From Paroceanicella profunda (GTDB lineage Bacteria > Pseudomonadota > Alphaproteobacteria > Rhodobacterales > Rhodobacteraceae): a stretch of DNA of 64,000 nt. The notes under the pieces were generated by a model, which was not told the origin of the DNA, made no database searches, and saw only the letters and a program-made list of their open reading frames with translations. The position numbers and the translations under genes were made by a program. The stretch is taken from positions 3,626,501 to 3,690,500 of the forward strand of contig NZ_CP040818.1 of the NCBI RefSeq assembly GCF_005887635.2, in the 5' to 3' direction. Shown here in pieces: positions 42,460-51,590 of this stretch. The stretch's first letter is position 1, and every line of letters starts with the position of its first letter.

Positions 42460-43182
42460 TCAACCCTGCTGCCCCTGCGGGCGCACGGTGATCTCGTTCA
42501 CGCCGACAGTCTCGGGGCTTTCGATGACATGGCGCACAATCCGCCCGATATCGGCGGGCTGAAGGGCGATGGCGCGGTACTCATCCATGAGGGCCATCGT
42601 CTCTTCATGGGTGATCGTCTGCGCCAGTTCGCTCTCGACGACACCCGGATTCACGCAGGTCACCCGGATATGCGGGCTCTCCTGCCGGAGCCCGTCCGAG
42701 ATCGCCCGCACCGCGAACTTCGTCCCGCAATAGACGGCCGCCGTGGGCACCGCGTTCAGTGCGCCGATGGAGGCGATGTTGATGATCTGGCCCGCGTTCT
42801 GGCGGTCCATCACCGGAAGCACGGCGCCGATGCCCCAGAGCACGCCCTTGACGTTCACGTCCACCATGCGCTCCCACTCGTCCTGCTTGCCTGCCGACAT
42901 CGGCGACAGCGGCATCACACCGGCGTTGTTCACCAGCACGTCGATGCGGCCCCAGAGATCGAGGGCCGTGGCGGCAAAGGCGGCAAACTCCTCCCGGCTG
43001 GTCACGTCGAGTGCGCGGAACTCCACAGTGCCGCCGTCGGCCCCGATGTCCCCGGCAATCGCGGCAAGCCGGTCGGTGCGCCTGGCGCCGAGCAGGAGCT
43101 TGGCACCGGCGGCCCCGAGGGCGCGTGCGATGCCCTCCCCGATGCCGCTGGATGCGCCGGTGATGAGAATGACCTTGTCCAT
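42460..43182 (-). CDS. SDR-family oxidoreductase
   Basis: A 240-aa classical SDR: ITGASSGIGEGIA at the N-terminus, NNAGVMP, NIASIGA, and active site YCGTKFA. ATG at 43182 follows GGAGG. It reads divergently from the LysR gene at 43297 and upstream of the NTF2 and Atu4866 genes, forming a LysR-SDR-small protein module. A much longer open frame continues antisense to LysR to 44646 but has no ribosome site or homology. Confidence 0.9.
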   Translation of the reverse strand: MDKVILITGASSGIGEGIARALGAAGAKLLLGARRTDRLAAIAGDIGADGGTVEFRALDVTSREEFAAFAATALDLWGRIDVLVNNAGVMPLSPMSAGKQDEWERMVDVNVKGVLWGIGAVLPVMDRQNAGQIINIASIGALNAVPTAAVYCGTKFAVRAISDGLRQESPHIRVTCVNPGVVESELAQTITHEETMALMDEYRAIALQPADIGRIVRHVIESPETVGVNEITVRPQGQQG

Positions 43183-43296
43183 GTGCACCTCCATTGGTCC
43201 GCTCGTCTTGCGTCTGAGAGGAAGGTGGCGGAGATTGGCTGTCGCGTGTAGGCCCTCCTTCGTTGATGCTATGGTTAGCAAGACTGGACAATCGCC

Positions 43297-44226
43297 ATGG
43301 ATCTCAACCTTCTTCCGCTTCTGCTCGCCGTCGCCGAGGAGCGGAATTTCCGCACTGCCGCCGACCGGATGGGGGTGACGCGCTCCGCCGTAAGCCAATC
43401 CATCCGGCGGCTCGAGGACCAGCTGGGGACCGCTCTGGTCCTGCGCACCACCCGCTCGGTCCGCCTGACCGAGGCGGGCGCGGCGCTTGTCGGCGCGCTG
43501 CAGGCGCCGTTGACCGAGATCGGCGGTGCGCTGGAGGCCGCCGGGGCGCAGGAGAGGCCGCGCGGCCACCTCAGGCTGACGGCGACCTCGATCGCCGAGC
43601 CGTTCCTCTCCGGCCCGCTGCTGGCCGCCTTCGTGCAGCGCCATCCGCATGTGACGGTGGATGTGACGGTGACGGACGAGGAATTCGACATCGTCGCCCA
43701 TGGCTTCGATGCCGGGGTCCGGCTGGGCGAGGTCATCGAGAAGGACATGATCGCGGTGCCGGTCGGCAGAGATCAGCAGGAGCGCGCCGCTGCCTCCCCG
43801 GCCTATCTGGCCCGGCACGGCGCCCCGGCCCATCCGCGCGAGCTGGTCGACCACCCCTGCATCGGCTGGCGCCGCGCGCCGGAGCTTGCCCCGCACCGCT
43901 GGGAATTCGTCGAGAACGATCAGCCGTTCGATGTGGCCGTGCAGCCCGGGTTCACCACGAACGACCTGCGCCTCATGATCCGGATGGCCCTCGCCGGCGC
44001 GGGGATCACCTTCGCCCCGGAGGATTGCCTGCGGGAGCATTTTGACGACGGGTCTCTCGTCCCCCTGCTGGACACGTTCCTTCCCCCCTTCCCGGGCTTC
44101 TTTCTCTACTTCCCGCAGCGGCGCAACATGGCCCCCAAACTGCGGGCGCTGGTCGACCATGTCCGGCGCTTCGGGGACCCGCGCGACGCCGTCGCCCAGT
44201 CGGCCCGAGGCGCGCCCGTATCTTGA
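43297..44226 (+). CDS. LysR-family transcriptional regulator
   Basis: A 309-aa LTTR starting MDLNLLPLLLAVAEERNFRT with the HTH at residues 4-62 (GVTRSAVSQSIRRLE) and a full effector domain with HGFDAGVRLGEVIEKDM. It belongs to the group that controls divergent SDR and reductase genes. The 114-base interval to the SDR gene should hold its T-N11-A sites. Confidence 0.92.
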   Translation: MDLNLLPLLLAVAEERNFRTAADRMGVTRSAVSQSIRRLEDQLGTALVLRTTRSVRLTEAGAALVGALQAPLTEIGGALEAAGAQERPRGHLRLTATSIAEPFLSGPLLAAFVQRHPHVTVDVTVTDEEFDIVAHGFDAGVRLGEVIEKDMIAVPVGRDQQERAAASPAYLARHGAPAHPRELVDHPCIGWRRAPELAPHRWEFVENDQPFDVAVQPGFTTNDLRLMIRMALAGAGITFAPEDCLREHFDDGSLVPLLDTFLPPFPGFFLYFPQRRNMAPKLRALVDHVRRFGDPRDAVAQSARGAPVS

Positions 44227-44289
44227 GCGGATGGTGAGCGTGCGGCGCGCCGATCCGCGTCTGTCCGGGATGGCGGTGACAGAGGGCAC

Positions 44290-44962
44290 GGGCCTCGTCA
44301 TGCGCCCGTGTGCGTGGCCGGTGGCCGGTTGGAGCGCCGGACGAACCCGGGGCAACGCCTGCATCGCCGCGCCGCCGTGCCGGCGGTTGGGGTACTGGAG
44401 ATACCGGATTGGCAGGCGCGGGCTCCGGTCCGCCGGAACCACGACCAGCCGCCCCTCGCCGATGGACGCCCGGGCGTGGTCCTCGAAGACACGGGCGATC
44501 CCGTGCCCGGCCAGGGCCGCCTGATGCGCGGAACCGAGCGTGAGGCGGCCCGGGGGCGCGATCTCCACCACCTTGCCGCCCGTCTCGAAACGCCACTCGG
44601 CAAGAGCGCCGCCGGGATAGCGGCGCCGGATGCAGGCGTGCCGCACGGGGCCGGCGCCCGGGGCGCGCCCGTCCCGGCAAGATACCCCGGCGCGGCCATG
44701 ATCGCATGGCGCAGGGGCTGCCCCAGCGGCACCGCGATCATGTCCTGCGCCAGATGCTCATCGGACTGCACCCCGGCGTCATACCCCCCCGTGCGACGAT
44801 GGCCCAGTCGCTCACGAGTTCGACGTTCACCTCCGGGTATTCCGCCATGACGGCGACGGCCAGCGGGCAGAGCAGTTGATCGACCGCTTCCGGCGCGCTG
44901 CTCCTCCCCGGGGCGGCGCCCCTTGCCCGCGCAGGGCCCGGGGCGGCGGGGGTGGATCGCAA
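44290..44962 (-). pseudogene. LysR pseudogene (effector domain remnant, two frameshifts)
   Basis: Three frames carry successive pieces of one LTTR effector domain: LLCPLAVAVMAEYPEVNVELVSDWAIV (about 44880-44790), DEHLAQDMIAVPLGQPLRHAIMAAPGYLAG (44770-44680), and EWRFETGGKVVEIAPPGRLTL to AGHGIARVFEDHARASIGEG (44600-44450). The HTH is missing. The remnant lies tail-to-tail with the intact LysR at 43297 and just downstream of a DUF1330 gene. Confidence 0.8.
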
Positions 44963-44971
44963 CAGCGGCCT

Positions 44972-45334
44972 CTACGGATTCCGCGTCGGCTGAAGAACGG
45001 CCTCCGCAAGCGACGCCTCTCTCAGGGGGCCCGCCTTTTCCCGGTAGTCGCGGTCCTGCACCATGTCGGCGAAGGCGCGCCGGCTGGGGTAACGGACCAG
45101 CGCCACGGCGTCCCAGGCCTGGCCGGTTTCGGCGGAAAGGGCCGGAAGGCCTTCGCCGACATAGACGATGTCCGCCCCGTATCTGGCCACGAGCGGACCG
45201 GCGACCTCAAGATATGCGGCGTATCGCTCCCGCCCCCCGTCCGGCCGGAACCGGAGCAGGTTGAGCATGACGATCGGCAGGCCGTCATCCTCGGCCATGA
45301 AACGTGTGAATTCTTCTTCAATGAGGGTCAGCAT
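44972..45334 (-). CDS. DUF1330 family protein
   Basis: A 120-aa ferredoxin-like fold protein: LPIVMLNLLRFRPDGG, YAAYLEVAGPLVARYGADIVYVGEG, WDAVALVRYPSRRAFADMV and YREKAGPLREASLAEAVL, matching DUF1330. Function is unknown; homologues often flank regulators and SDRs. It may have been the target of the decayed LysR directly downstream. Confidence 0.9.
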   Translation of the reverse strand: MLTLIEEEFTRFMAEDDGLPIVMLNLLRFRPDGGRERYAAYLEVAGPLVARYGADIVYVGEGLPALSAETGQAWDAVALVRYPSRRAFADMVQDRDYREKAGPLREASLAEAVLQPTRNP

Positions 45335-45470
45335 CCGCGGCTTTCCTTTGAGTGAGATGTTCCGGACGGTCCTTTCGGACCTGGTGTTCGGGAGGGGCCT
45401 TGCGTGACCGGACGCACACCGTGGTGCCTGAGCGTCCAGCCCTGCCTCGGGGCCCCCGGCCCGCTGCGCT

Positions 45471-46331
45471 TCAGTTCAGACCGCCGTTCGCGTAGACGGT
45501 CTCTCCGTTTACCCAGCCGCCGCCCTCGGAACAGAGCATGGCGATCACGTCGGCAATGTCCTCCGGGCGCCCGAGCCGGCCCAGCGGCGTTGCCTCGGGG
45601 ATGCCTGCCAGGGCCTCTTCCCCGTGCTGGCGCAGCAACCGGGTGTCGACAGCGCCCGGGGCGACCGCGTTGACCGTGATGTTTCTTCCGGCAAGTTCCT
45701 TGGCCAGACCGCGTGCATAGATCTGCAGCTCCGCCTTCGTGCCGGCATAGGCGGCGGCGGCCGGGGGCGTTTGCCGAACGATCCCCGAGGACAGGGTGAT
45801 GATGCGGCCACCGTCCCGCACATGGCGCGCCGCCTCGCGCAGCGTGTTGAAGCCACCCTTCACATTGGTGGCGATCATGCGATCGAACGCGGCGTCGGTC
45901 ATATCCGCGAAGGGGCCGACATTCATGATGCCCGCGTTGCCGACAACCACATCGACACCGCCGAACGCCTCCTCGTTGGCCGCGAACAGGGCGCGCACCG
46001 CATCCGGATCGGCCACGTCCGCCTGCAGCCAGATCGCCCGCCCGCCTTCGGCTTCGATCCCGGCCACCACCTGCGCGGCCAGATCGGTACTGGAGAGACA
46101 GTTGACGGTGACGGCATAGCCGTCCCGGGCCAGCCGTCTGGCGGTGGCCGCCCCGATGCCGCGGGACGATCCGGTCACGATGGCGGCGCGGCCGCGCCCG
46201 GGCAGGGCGGCCTCCTCCGCGGCCGTCTGCGCAGAGGCCGCGCCGCCGAAGGCGAGGGCTGCCGGGCCGGCCGCAGTGAGCGTCAGAAAGCTGCGGCGGG
46301 AGCTGTCGGGGGTGTCGTTCGGTTCGGTCAT
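45471..46331 (-). CDS. SDR-family oxidoreductase with Tat-type signal
   Basis: A 286-aa protein. Residues 10-35 read SSRRSFLTLTAAGPAALAFGGAASA, a twin-arginine signal. The SDR domain follows: VTGSSRGIGAATA, GNAGIMNVGPF, SSGIVRQTPPAAAAYAGTK with Tyr-Lys, and a closing GGWVNGETVYANGGLN. Export by Tat would place a folded, NAD(P)-loaded SDR in the periplasm, unusual for this family. The long upstream gap holds a decayed TetR gene. Confidence 0.87.
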   Translation of the reverse strand: MTEPNDTPDSSRRSFLTLTAAGPAALAFGGAASAQTAAEEAALPGRGRAAIVTGSSRGIGAATARRLARDGYAVTVNCLSSTDLAAQVVAGIEAEGGRAIWLQADVADPDAVRALFAANEEAFGGVDVVVGNAGIMNVGPFADMTDAAFDRMIATNVKGGFNTLREAARHVRDGGRIITLSSGIVRQTPPAAAAYAGTKAELQIYARGLAKELAGRNITVNAVAPGAVDTRLLRQHGEEALAGIPEATPLGRLGRPEDIADVIAMLCSEGGGWVNGETVYANGGLN

Positions 46332-46852
46332 GCTACAGGCTTCTTCGCGTTGAGCCCGCGAGGGTTCGGGCCGCGACGCCGGGTCCGGTCATGCGGGTGC
46401 ATGAGCCAGTTCGCGACGCGGGCATCCTCCCGGGACGGTTCACAGGCAAGGCGAAGCAGGGGCCGGCACCCGATCCGAAGGAACGTCCTCGGGACGCCGT
46501 GGTCCGGTCCGGCGCATGGCCCGCGCTTCGAGCCTCAACCTAGTCGGAGCCGCCATCGACCAGAATGCTCAAAGCTCGATAAAACCTGCCTGTTCCTGCA
46601 ATCGGGAGCGTTCCGGCCCGGCGCGGCACGCGATCATCGCGCCCCACCCGCTCAAGGCCAGCGCGGCTCTGCCTTCCGGTTCCGATCTCTCCGCCCGTCA
46701 CCCGCGCGCATGGCCATGCCGCTCTGCAGCGTGTGGACGCGGCGTGCGAGCCGGGTCACATCCGGAGCCGCACGCAGTCCCCGTCCTGCGCGGCCCGGGC
46801 AAGCCGAAGGCGGATCACCCTGGCGCCGTCGGCGCGCCGTTGCCGGGTGAGG

Positions 46853-47230
46853 TCAACGAGTGCGGCTTGGCCGTCCCTGCCCCCCGCTGGCGCGGGTGAG
46901 CCTCCGGCCGCGCGGCCTGTCGCCGCGACAGCCGGTCCTCGCGGACGCCGAGCCGTGCAGGCGCGCGGCGACTGCCTCCCGCGCCGTGGGGGCACAGCCG
47001 AACCGTTCCGGCGTGCGGTGCCGGCAGAGGCTGCGCTGCTTGCCGAAGGCCTTTGCACAGGGACCGTCTTTCGACCCGAGGGCCGCAGGGCGGCTGGTTG
47101 TCCCCGGTCCCGGAGCCTCGGGCGGGTCGGCATTGGAGGTGGCCTCGCCCCCCTCCGCCCGGACGAATCGCGTCGCCTTGGCCGGGGCGTCCTCCCGGTC
47201 GAAGGACCGGGGTCTGCCGCGCCGGGGCGG
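46853..47230 (-). pseudogene. TetR/AcrR regulator pseudogene
   Basis: In one minus-strand frame the N-terminal half of a TetR regulator is readable: GRPRSFDREDAPAKATRFVR, GGEATSNADPPEAPGPGTTS, AALGSKDGPCAKAFGK and TAREAVAARLHG. Helix residues that should be Leu, Tyr or Ser are Pro, His or Gly at many sites, which would destroy the HTH, and no start codon or C-terminal domain is found. It lies upstream of the Tat-SDR. The rest of 46332-46852 holds nothing recognisable. Confidence 0.7.
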
Positions 47231-47268
47231 CGCGGGAAGGGCCGGGCGCATCCGTTCCCGGGAGGCCG

Positions 47269-48078
47269 CTACAGCAGGCCCTCCTGCCGGGCCTGATGGA
47301 CGGTCCGTACCGTGGGTGTGAAGCTGAGGCTGCGGGCCAGGGAGCCGTCGACATGAAGATACCACGGATTGGCCAGCGGCCCGGCCTTCGGCTCCATCGT
47401 CGCGCCGGAAAGGCTGACAAGCTCGAAGACCGACAGCGGCGCCTCGTCGGTGATGTTCACCACGCGGCCGTCGAACCTGCCCTCCAGCGCGAGCGAGACC
47501 GCCGTGGCGATGTCGCGGTGGTGGACCGTGCTCATGCGCTGCGCCGGGTGCCAGTCTCCGACATGCCCGGGCAGGGTTTCCAGATGCCCGTCCCCATCGC
47601 CGTAGACGAAGGGGAAGCGCAGGATCGACCAGGTGAGGCCGCTCTCGCGCAGCGCGGTCTCCGCCGCCACCTTGCTTGCGGGATAGGCGTGCTTCGGCTC
47701 GACCGGGTCGCTCTCCCGCCCGGGGTGCGGAGTGTCCGCGGCGTAGACGTGGCTGGTGCTCGACAGGATGAACCGCGCGTGCGGAGCATGGGCCTGCACC
47801 GCCGCGATCAGGTTGCGGGTGCCCTCGAGATTGCTTTTCCAGATCAGGTCGGTGTCGCGGGTGCGGAACACCGCGGCCAGGTGAACCACGGCGGAGACGC
47901 CGCGCACCGCCTGCGCCAGGGTCGCGGGGGCGAGGATGTCGCCCCGCGCCGCCTCGAAACCCTCCGGGCAGGGCTTGCCGGGGCGCAGGAGCAGTCGGCA
48001 GTCGTGTCCCGCGGCGCGCAGTCGGGGGGTCAGGCGCTGGCCCACGAGGCCGGTGGCGCCAGTGATCAGGATCGTCAT
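47269..48078 (-). CDS. NAD-dependent epimerase/dehydratase family protein
   Basis: A 269-aa extended-SDR: ITGATGLVGQRL, ARGDIL, VVHLAAVFRT, SSTSHVYAA and the YPASK catalytic pair, then LRFPFVYGDGDGHLETLP. Substrate unknown. It starts 4 bases after the MarR stop on the same strand, so the two form an operon under MarR control. Confidence 0.9.
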   Translation of the reverse strand: MTILITGATGLVGQRLTPRLRAAGHDCRLLLRPGKPCPEGFEAARGDILAPATLAQAVRGVSAVVHLAAVFRTRDTDLIWKSNLEGTRNLIAAVQAHAPHARFILSSTSHVYAADTPHPGRESDPVEPKHAYPASKVAAETALRESGLTWSILRFPFVYGDGDGHLETLPGHVGDWHPAQRMSTVHHRDIATAVSLALEGRFDGRVVNITDEAPLSVFELVSLSGATMEPKAGPLANPWYLHVDGSLARSLSFTPTVRTVHQARQEGLL

Positions 48079-48082
48079 CGGA

Positions 48083-48556
48083 TCAGTCCTTTTTCAGAAG
48101 GGTCTGCAGGTTCCCGGTCGCCCTGCGCAGAACCCGGACGGTGGTCGCAAGCCCGGCGGGGTCGACGCCACCGAAGGCGGCGTCATGGATGAAGGACAGG
48201 TCCGGAAGCCTGCGCCAGAGCGCCTCCCCCGCCCCGGTCAGGGAGAGCAGGCGCTGGCGCTGATCGGCCCCATCGGCCGATTGCGCGACCAGCCCCTTGC
48301 GCACCAGCGTCGCGACGACACCGCTCAGCGTCGCGCGCTCAAGCTCCAGCATCCGCCCGAGGTCGCGCTGCACGGTCGGGCCGGACGTCGCCAGATGCCA
48401 CAGAACGTACCACTGCGTGGAGCCCAGATCGTAGGGCCGCAACGTGGCGTCCATCACCGCGCGTCCGGCCATGTAGCAGCGCTTGGCCCAGGCGCCGACA
48501 GAGAGATCCTGTTCCGCCTCGGTCTCGGTTTCGGTTTCGGTTTCGGTCCCGGTCAT
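48083..48556 (-). CDS. MarR-family regulator with (Thr-Glu) repeat N-terminus
   Basis: A 157-aa MarR protein: YDLGSTQWYVLWHLATSGPTVQRDLGRMLELERATLSGVVATLVRKGLV is the winged helix, RQRLLSLTGAG the wing. The N-terminus is MTG followed by six Thr-Glu pairs encoded by a 6-bp tandem repeat, a site prone to slippage in whole Thr-Glu units. It heads an operon with the epimerase gene and should bind the palindrome just upstream. Confidence 0.9.
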   Translation of the reverse strand: MTGTETETETETEAEQDLSVGAWAKRCYMAGRAVMDATLRPYDLGSTQWYVLWHLATSGPTVQRDLGRMLELERATLSGVVATLVRKGLVAQSADGADQRQRLLSLTGAGEALWRRLPDLSFIHDAAFGGVDPAGLATTVRVLRRATGNLQTLLKKD

Positions 48557-48571
48557 GGGCGTTGTCCCTCT

Positions 48572-48612
48572 ATCGTTAGCTACCGAACCATATTTGCAAG
48601 GTAGCTGACGAT
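48572..48612. promoter_or_regulatory. MarR operator palindrome
   Basis: ATCGTTAGCTACC (48572-48584) and GGTAGCTGACGAT (48600-48612) are 13-bp arms with a single mismatch and a 15-base AT-rich spacer, starting 16 bases ahead of the MarR ATG. The geometry suits autorepression by a MarR dimer. Confidence 0.75.
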
Positions 48613-48657
48613 GTCAAGGGGCGGGAGGCCGGAGGCGCGGGGGGGAGCGACGGTTCG

Positions 48658-49557
48658 CTATGCTCCGGGGGCCACCGCCCTCAGCGTGTCGATGAAGGCC
48701 CGCAGCGACGAGGGCATGTGCCGATTGCGGGGGTAATAGAGCGCGAGCCCGTCGATGGCCGGGCACCAGTCCTCCAGGATCGTGCACAGCTGTCCGCTGT
48801 CGAGGAAGGGCCGCGCGAAATGCTCCGGCACATAGGCAATGCCGTGACCCGCCGCTGCGGCCTCGGCGAGCAGATCGTTGTCGTCCAGGGTCAGCGCGCC
48901 GGGGACATCCAGGGCAACCTCGGTGCCGCGCCGCGCGAACTCCCACCGATAGCGCTTGCCGCTGGGCAGGCGCTGGCGGATGCAGACATGCGCCTGCAGA
49001 TCCTGCGGTGTGCGCGGCCTGCCGTTTTCGCGCAGGTAACCCGGCGCGGCCACGGCAATGAAGCGCGCCTCGCCGCCGAACCGCACGGCGACCATGTCCT
49101 GTGGAATGGCTTCGAGAAGCCGCACGCCCGCATCGAAGCCCTGCTTCACGATGTCGACGAGCTGGCCCTCCGAGACCAGGTCCAGTTCGACATCGGGACA
49201 GTTCGCCAAAAAGCGCGGCACGACCTCGCGCAGCAGAATCCGGGCACCGCTCTTGTTCGCATTGATCCGCAATATCCCGCTCGGGCGGCCACGCACCTCC
49301 GACAGCGAGTCGAGCGCGTCGTCGAGATCCCGCAGAACCGGGTCGAGCCTTTCGAGCAGGTCGGCGCCCGCCTGCGTCGGCGAAACGCTTCGGGTCGTGC
49401 GGTTGAGCAGGCGGACACCCAGCCGCGCTTCCAGCCCGATGATGGCGTGGCTGAGAGAGGAGCGCGAGACGCCCAGCGCATCCGACGCCTTGCGGAAGCT
49501 GGAGTGTCGCGCGACGGCCGAAAAGGCGGCGAGATCGTTCAGGCTGGGTCGCGTCAT
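48658..49557 (-). CDS. LysR-family transcriptional regulator
   Basis: A 299-aa LTTR starting MTRPSLNDLAAFSAVARHSS; HTH with GVSRSSLSHAIIGLE, linker RTTRSVSPTQAG, effector domain with QGFDAGVRLLEAIPQDM and a closing YYPRNRHMPSSLRAFID. ATG at 49557 follows GAAGGA. It is divergent from the SDR at 49658, its likely target. Confidence 0.92.
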   Translation of the reverse strand: MTRPSLNDLAAFSAVARHSSFRKASDALGVSRSSLSHAIIGLEARLGVRLLNRTTRSVSPTQAGADLLERLDPVLRDLDDALDSLSEVRGRPSGILRINANKSGARILLREVVPRFLANCPDVELDLVSEGQLVDIVKQGFDAGVRLLEAIPQDMVAVRFGGEARFIAVAAPGYLRENGRPRTPQDLQAHVCIRQRLPSGKRYRWEFARRGTEVALDVPGALTLDDNDLLAEAAAAGHGIAYVPEHFARPFLDSGQLCTILEDWCPAIDGLALYYPRNRHMPSSLRAFIDTLRAVAPGA

Positions 49558-49657
49558 TCGTGAAAATCCTTCACCAGGCAATCCGTCATTGGCGCTCTTA
49601 TAGCATCGGGCAACAGGGGCCAGATCCGCAAGGACCACAAACCCGAAGGAAACTCAC

Positions 49658-50491
49658 ATGACCAGAACATGGTTCATCACCGGCGCCTCCTCCGGCCTCG
49701 GCAAGGAAATGGCGATCCGGTTGCTCGCACGGGGCGACCGGGTGATCGGCACCTCCCGCAGCGCGGACGCGCTGAAGGCCCTCTCGGAGCGTTACCCGGA
49801 CCGGTTCGATGCCGTCCCGCTCGACCTCACCGCGCCGGAGGACCTCCGGCGGGCCGTCGACCTCGCCTTCGACAGGCACGGTCGGATCGACGTCATCGTC
49901 AGCAATGCGGGTTATGGCCTCTTCGGCGCGGCAGAGGAACTGGAGCCGGCAGAGATCGACCGGCAGATCGCGACCAACCTGACCGGGTCGATCCACCTCA
50001 TCCGCGCCGCCCTGCCCCACCTGCGCCGCCAGGGCGGCGGACGCATCGTTCAGGTCTCGTCCGAGGGCGGACAGATCGCCTACCCCAGCTTCAGCCTCTA
50101 CCACGCCACCAAATGGGGCATCGAGGGCTTCATGGAAGCCCTCGCGCAGGAGGTGGCGCCCTTCGGGATCTCCTGCATCATCGCGCAACCCGGCCCCACG
50201 GGAACGAACTTCGGCGCAAACCTCGTGGTGGCCGAGGCGACCCGGGCCTATGCTGATACACCCGCCGGCGCCGTGCGCCGCGCGATCGGCGACGGCAGCT
50301 TCGTCGTGAGGGGAGACGCGGCCCGGACCGCCGCGGCGATGATCGACGCCGCTGACAGCGAAACGCCGCCCCTGCGCCTCACCTTGGGCAGCACGGCCTA
50401 CGAGTCGATCTCCGCAGCCCTCAGGGCCCGCCTCGCCGCGCTCGAAGCCCAGCGCGACGTGGCCTTCGCCGCGGATCGAACGGACCTCTGA
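49658..50491 (+). CDS. SDR-family oxidoreductase
   Basis: A 277-aa classical SDR: ITGASSGLGKEMA, SNAGYGLFGA, VSSEGGQIAYPSFSLYHATKWG with Tyr-Lys, and GPTGTNFG. The set of motifs fits the group annotated as SDR oxidoreductases with wide ketone or aldehyde ranges. Divergent from the LysR gene; GGAAACTCAC precedes the ATG. The exported lipocalin-like gene follows 61 bases on. Confidence 0.9.
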   Translation: MTRTWFITGASSGLGKEMAIRLLARGDRVIGTSRSADALKALSERYPDRFDAVPLDLTAPEDLRRAVDLAFDRHGRIDVIVSNAGYGLFGAAEELEPAEIDRQIATNLTGSIHLIRAALPHLRRQGGGRIVQVSSEGGQIAYPSFSLYHATKWGIEGFMEALAQEVAPFGISCIIAQPGPTGTNFGANLVVAEATRAYADTPAGAVRRAIGDGSFVVRGDAARTAAAMIDAADSETPPLRLTLGSTAYESISAALRARLAALEAQRDVAFAADRTDL

Positions 50492-50552
50492 GCGCAGAAG
50501 TCCCGCCATCTCCGCCTTCCCGACAGACAGACAGACCAAGATCGGACATCAC

Positions 50553-51050
50553 ATGAACATCAGAAAGCTGGCCATTGCTCTCGCCCTGACCCTCGCCCCC
50601 CTGCCGGCCCTGGCGCAAGACGCGCGCCCGAACGAGGTCGTCGGTACCTGGCGCATGGTGCAAGCCACGCTCGACCCGGGCGGCGAGGCCATCCTCCCCT
50701 ACGGCCCCAACCCGAACAGCATGCTGGTTTTCACCCCGGACATGCATTTCGTGGAAGTGCTCACGAACGGCGACATGCCGCGCTTTGCCTCCGATGCGCG
50801 GGGCGACGGCACCGACGCGGAAAACCGCGCCGCGATGGCGCAGAGCATCGGCTTCTTCGGCACCTATACGGTCGACGAAAACGGGGTGTTCAGCGGCAAC
50901 CGGGTCGAAGGGGCCACCTTTCCGAACTGGGTGGGCAGCACGCGGACGACCGATGAGCTGATCCTGACGGTCCGCGGCGACCGGATGTTCGAGACCTTCA
51001 CCCGGCCCGAGGGCACGCGCATCGAGATCGAATGGGAACGCGTGAACTGA
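50553..51050 (+). CDS. Exported lipocalin-like domain protein
   Basis: A 165-aa protein with signal peptide (LAIALALTLAPLPALA, cleaved after AQA-type site near 21) and a lipocalin-like domain: VVGTWRMVQATLDPGG, SMLVFTPDMHFVEVL, SIGFFGTYTVDENG, GNRVEGATFPNW, and LTVRGDRMFETFTRPEG. It probably binds a small hydrophobic ligand in the periplasm. Likely co-transcribed with the SDR before it. Confidence 0.87.
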   Translation: MNIRKLAIALALTLAPLPALAQDARPNEVVGTWRMVQATLDPGGEAILPYGPNPNSMLVFTPDMHFVEVLTNGDMPRFASDARGDGTDAENRAAMAQSIGFFGTYTVDENGVFSGNRVEGATFPNWVGSTRTTDELILTVRGDRMFETFTRPEGTRIEIEWERVN

Positions 51051-51122
51051 CCGGCCCGCGCCGCACGGCCCGATATCGGGTTCCGCCCGTCACCGCGCCG
51101 TGCCACGACGGAGGAGCAGCCC

Positions 51123-51590
51123 ATGCCCATTGACCGCCGTACCGAATCCGGATCGGGGCGCTTGCGGGCACCACTACGCGTGCGGCGCCCTCCTTGATGT
51201 TCCGCCCCGCGCACACCGGGGCTACAGATCGGCCGGATGTGGCCACCCCGGGAGGTCACCGCTTCCTGCCCGGGAGCTTCGGGATCACGGTTCTTCGCGA
51301 CGGAATGCTCCCGCCTCCCGGCCTGCACCCGATCTTCGGTGCGGACCGGGAGGCGGGCGAAGTCGCCGCGCGGATGGAGGAGAACTGCCTGCCGACCGGG
51401 CGCCTGGTGGGCCGGTTCGATCCGGTTCCGGTCAACACCGGTGCCGAGCGTATTCTCTTCCATGCCGGGAATGCGCCCGAGGGGCGGGATCATGGCACCG
51501 GACGGATGCTCCCGCACATCATGGCCGCGCGCCACACGCCGTTGCGGACGCGCAGATTACGTTTGCGCCGCGTCTCGGGCGTCTGCCGGC
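51123..51590 (+). pseudogene. MBL-fold metallo-hydrolase pseudogene (N-terminal remnant)
   Basis: MPIDRRT at 51123 looks like the start of a Tat signal, then frames shift. From 51197 MFRPAHTG, FGITVLRDGMLPPPGLHPIFGAD, LPTGRLVGRFDPVPVNTGAERILFHAGN and GTGRMLPHIMAARHTP match the N-terminal part of an MBL hydrolase. The HxHxDH metal site is absent because the frame is lost at about 51540 and the gene stops. It abuts an SDR scrap on the other strand. Confidence 0.75.

Noticed and set aside
42460..44646. 728-codon minus-strand open frame
   Set aside because: Only 42460-43182 carries SDR motifs and a ribosome site; the rest is antisense to an intact LysR gene in GC-rich DNA.
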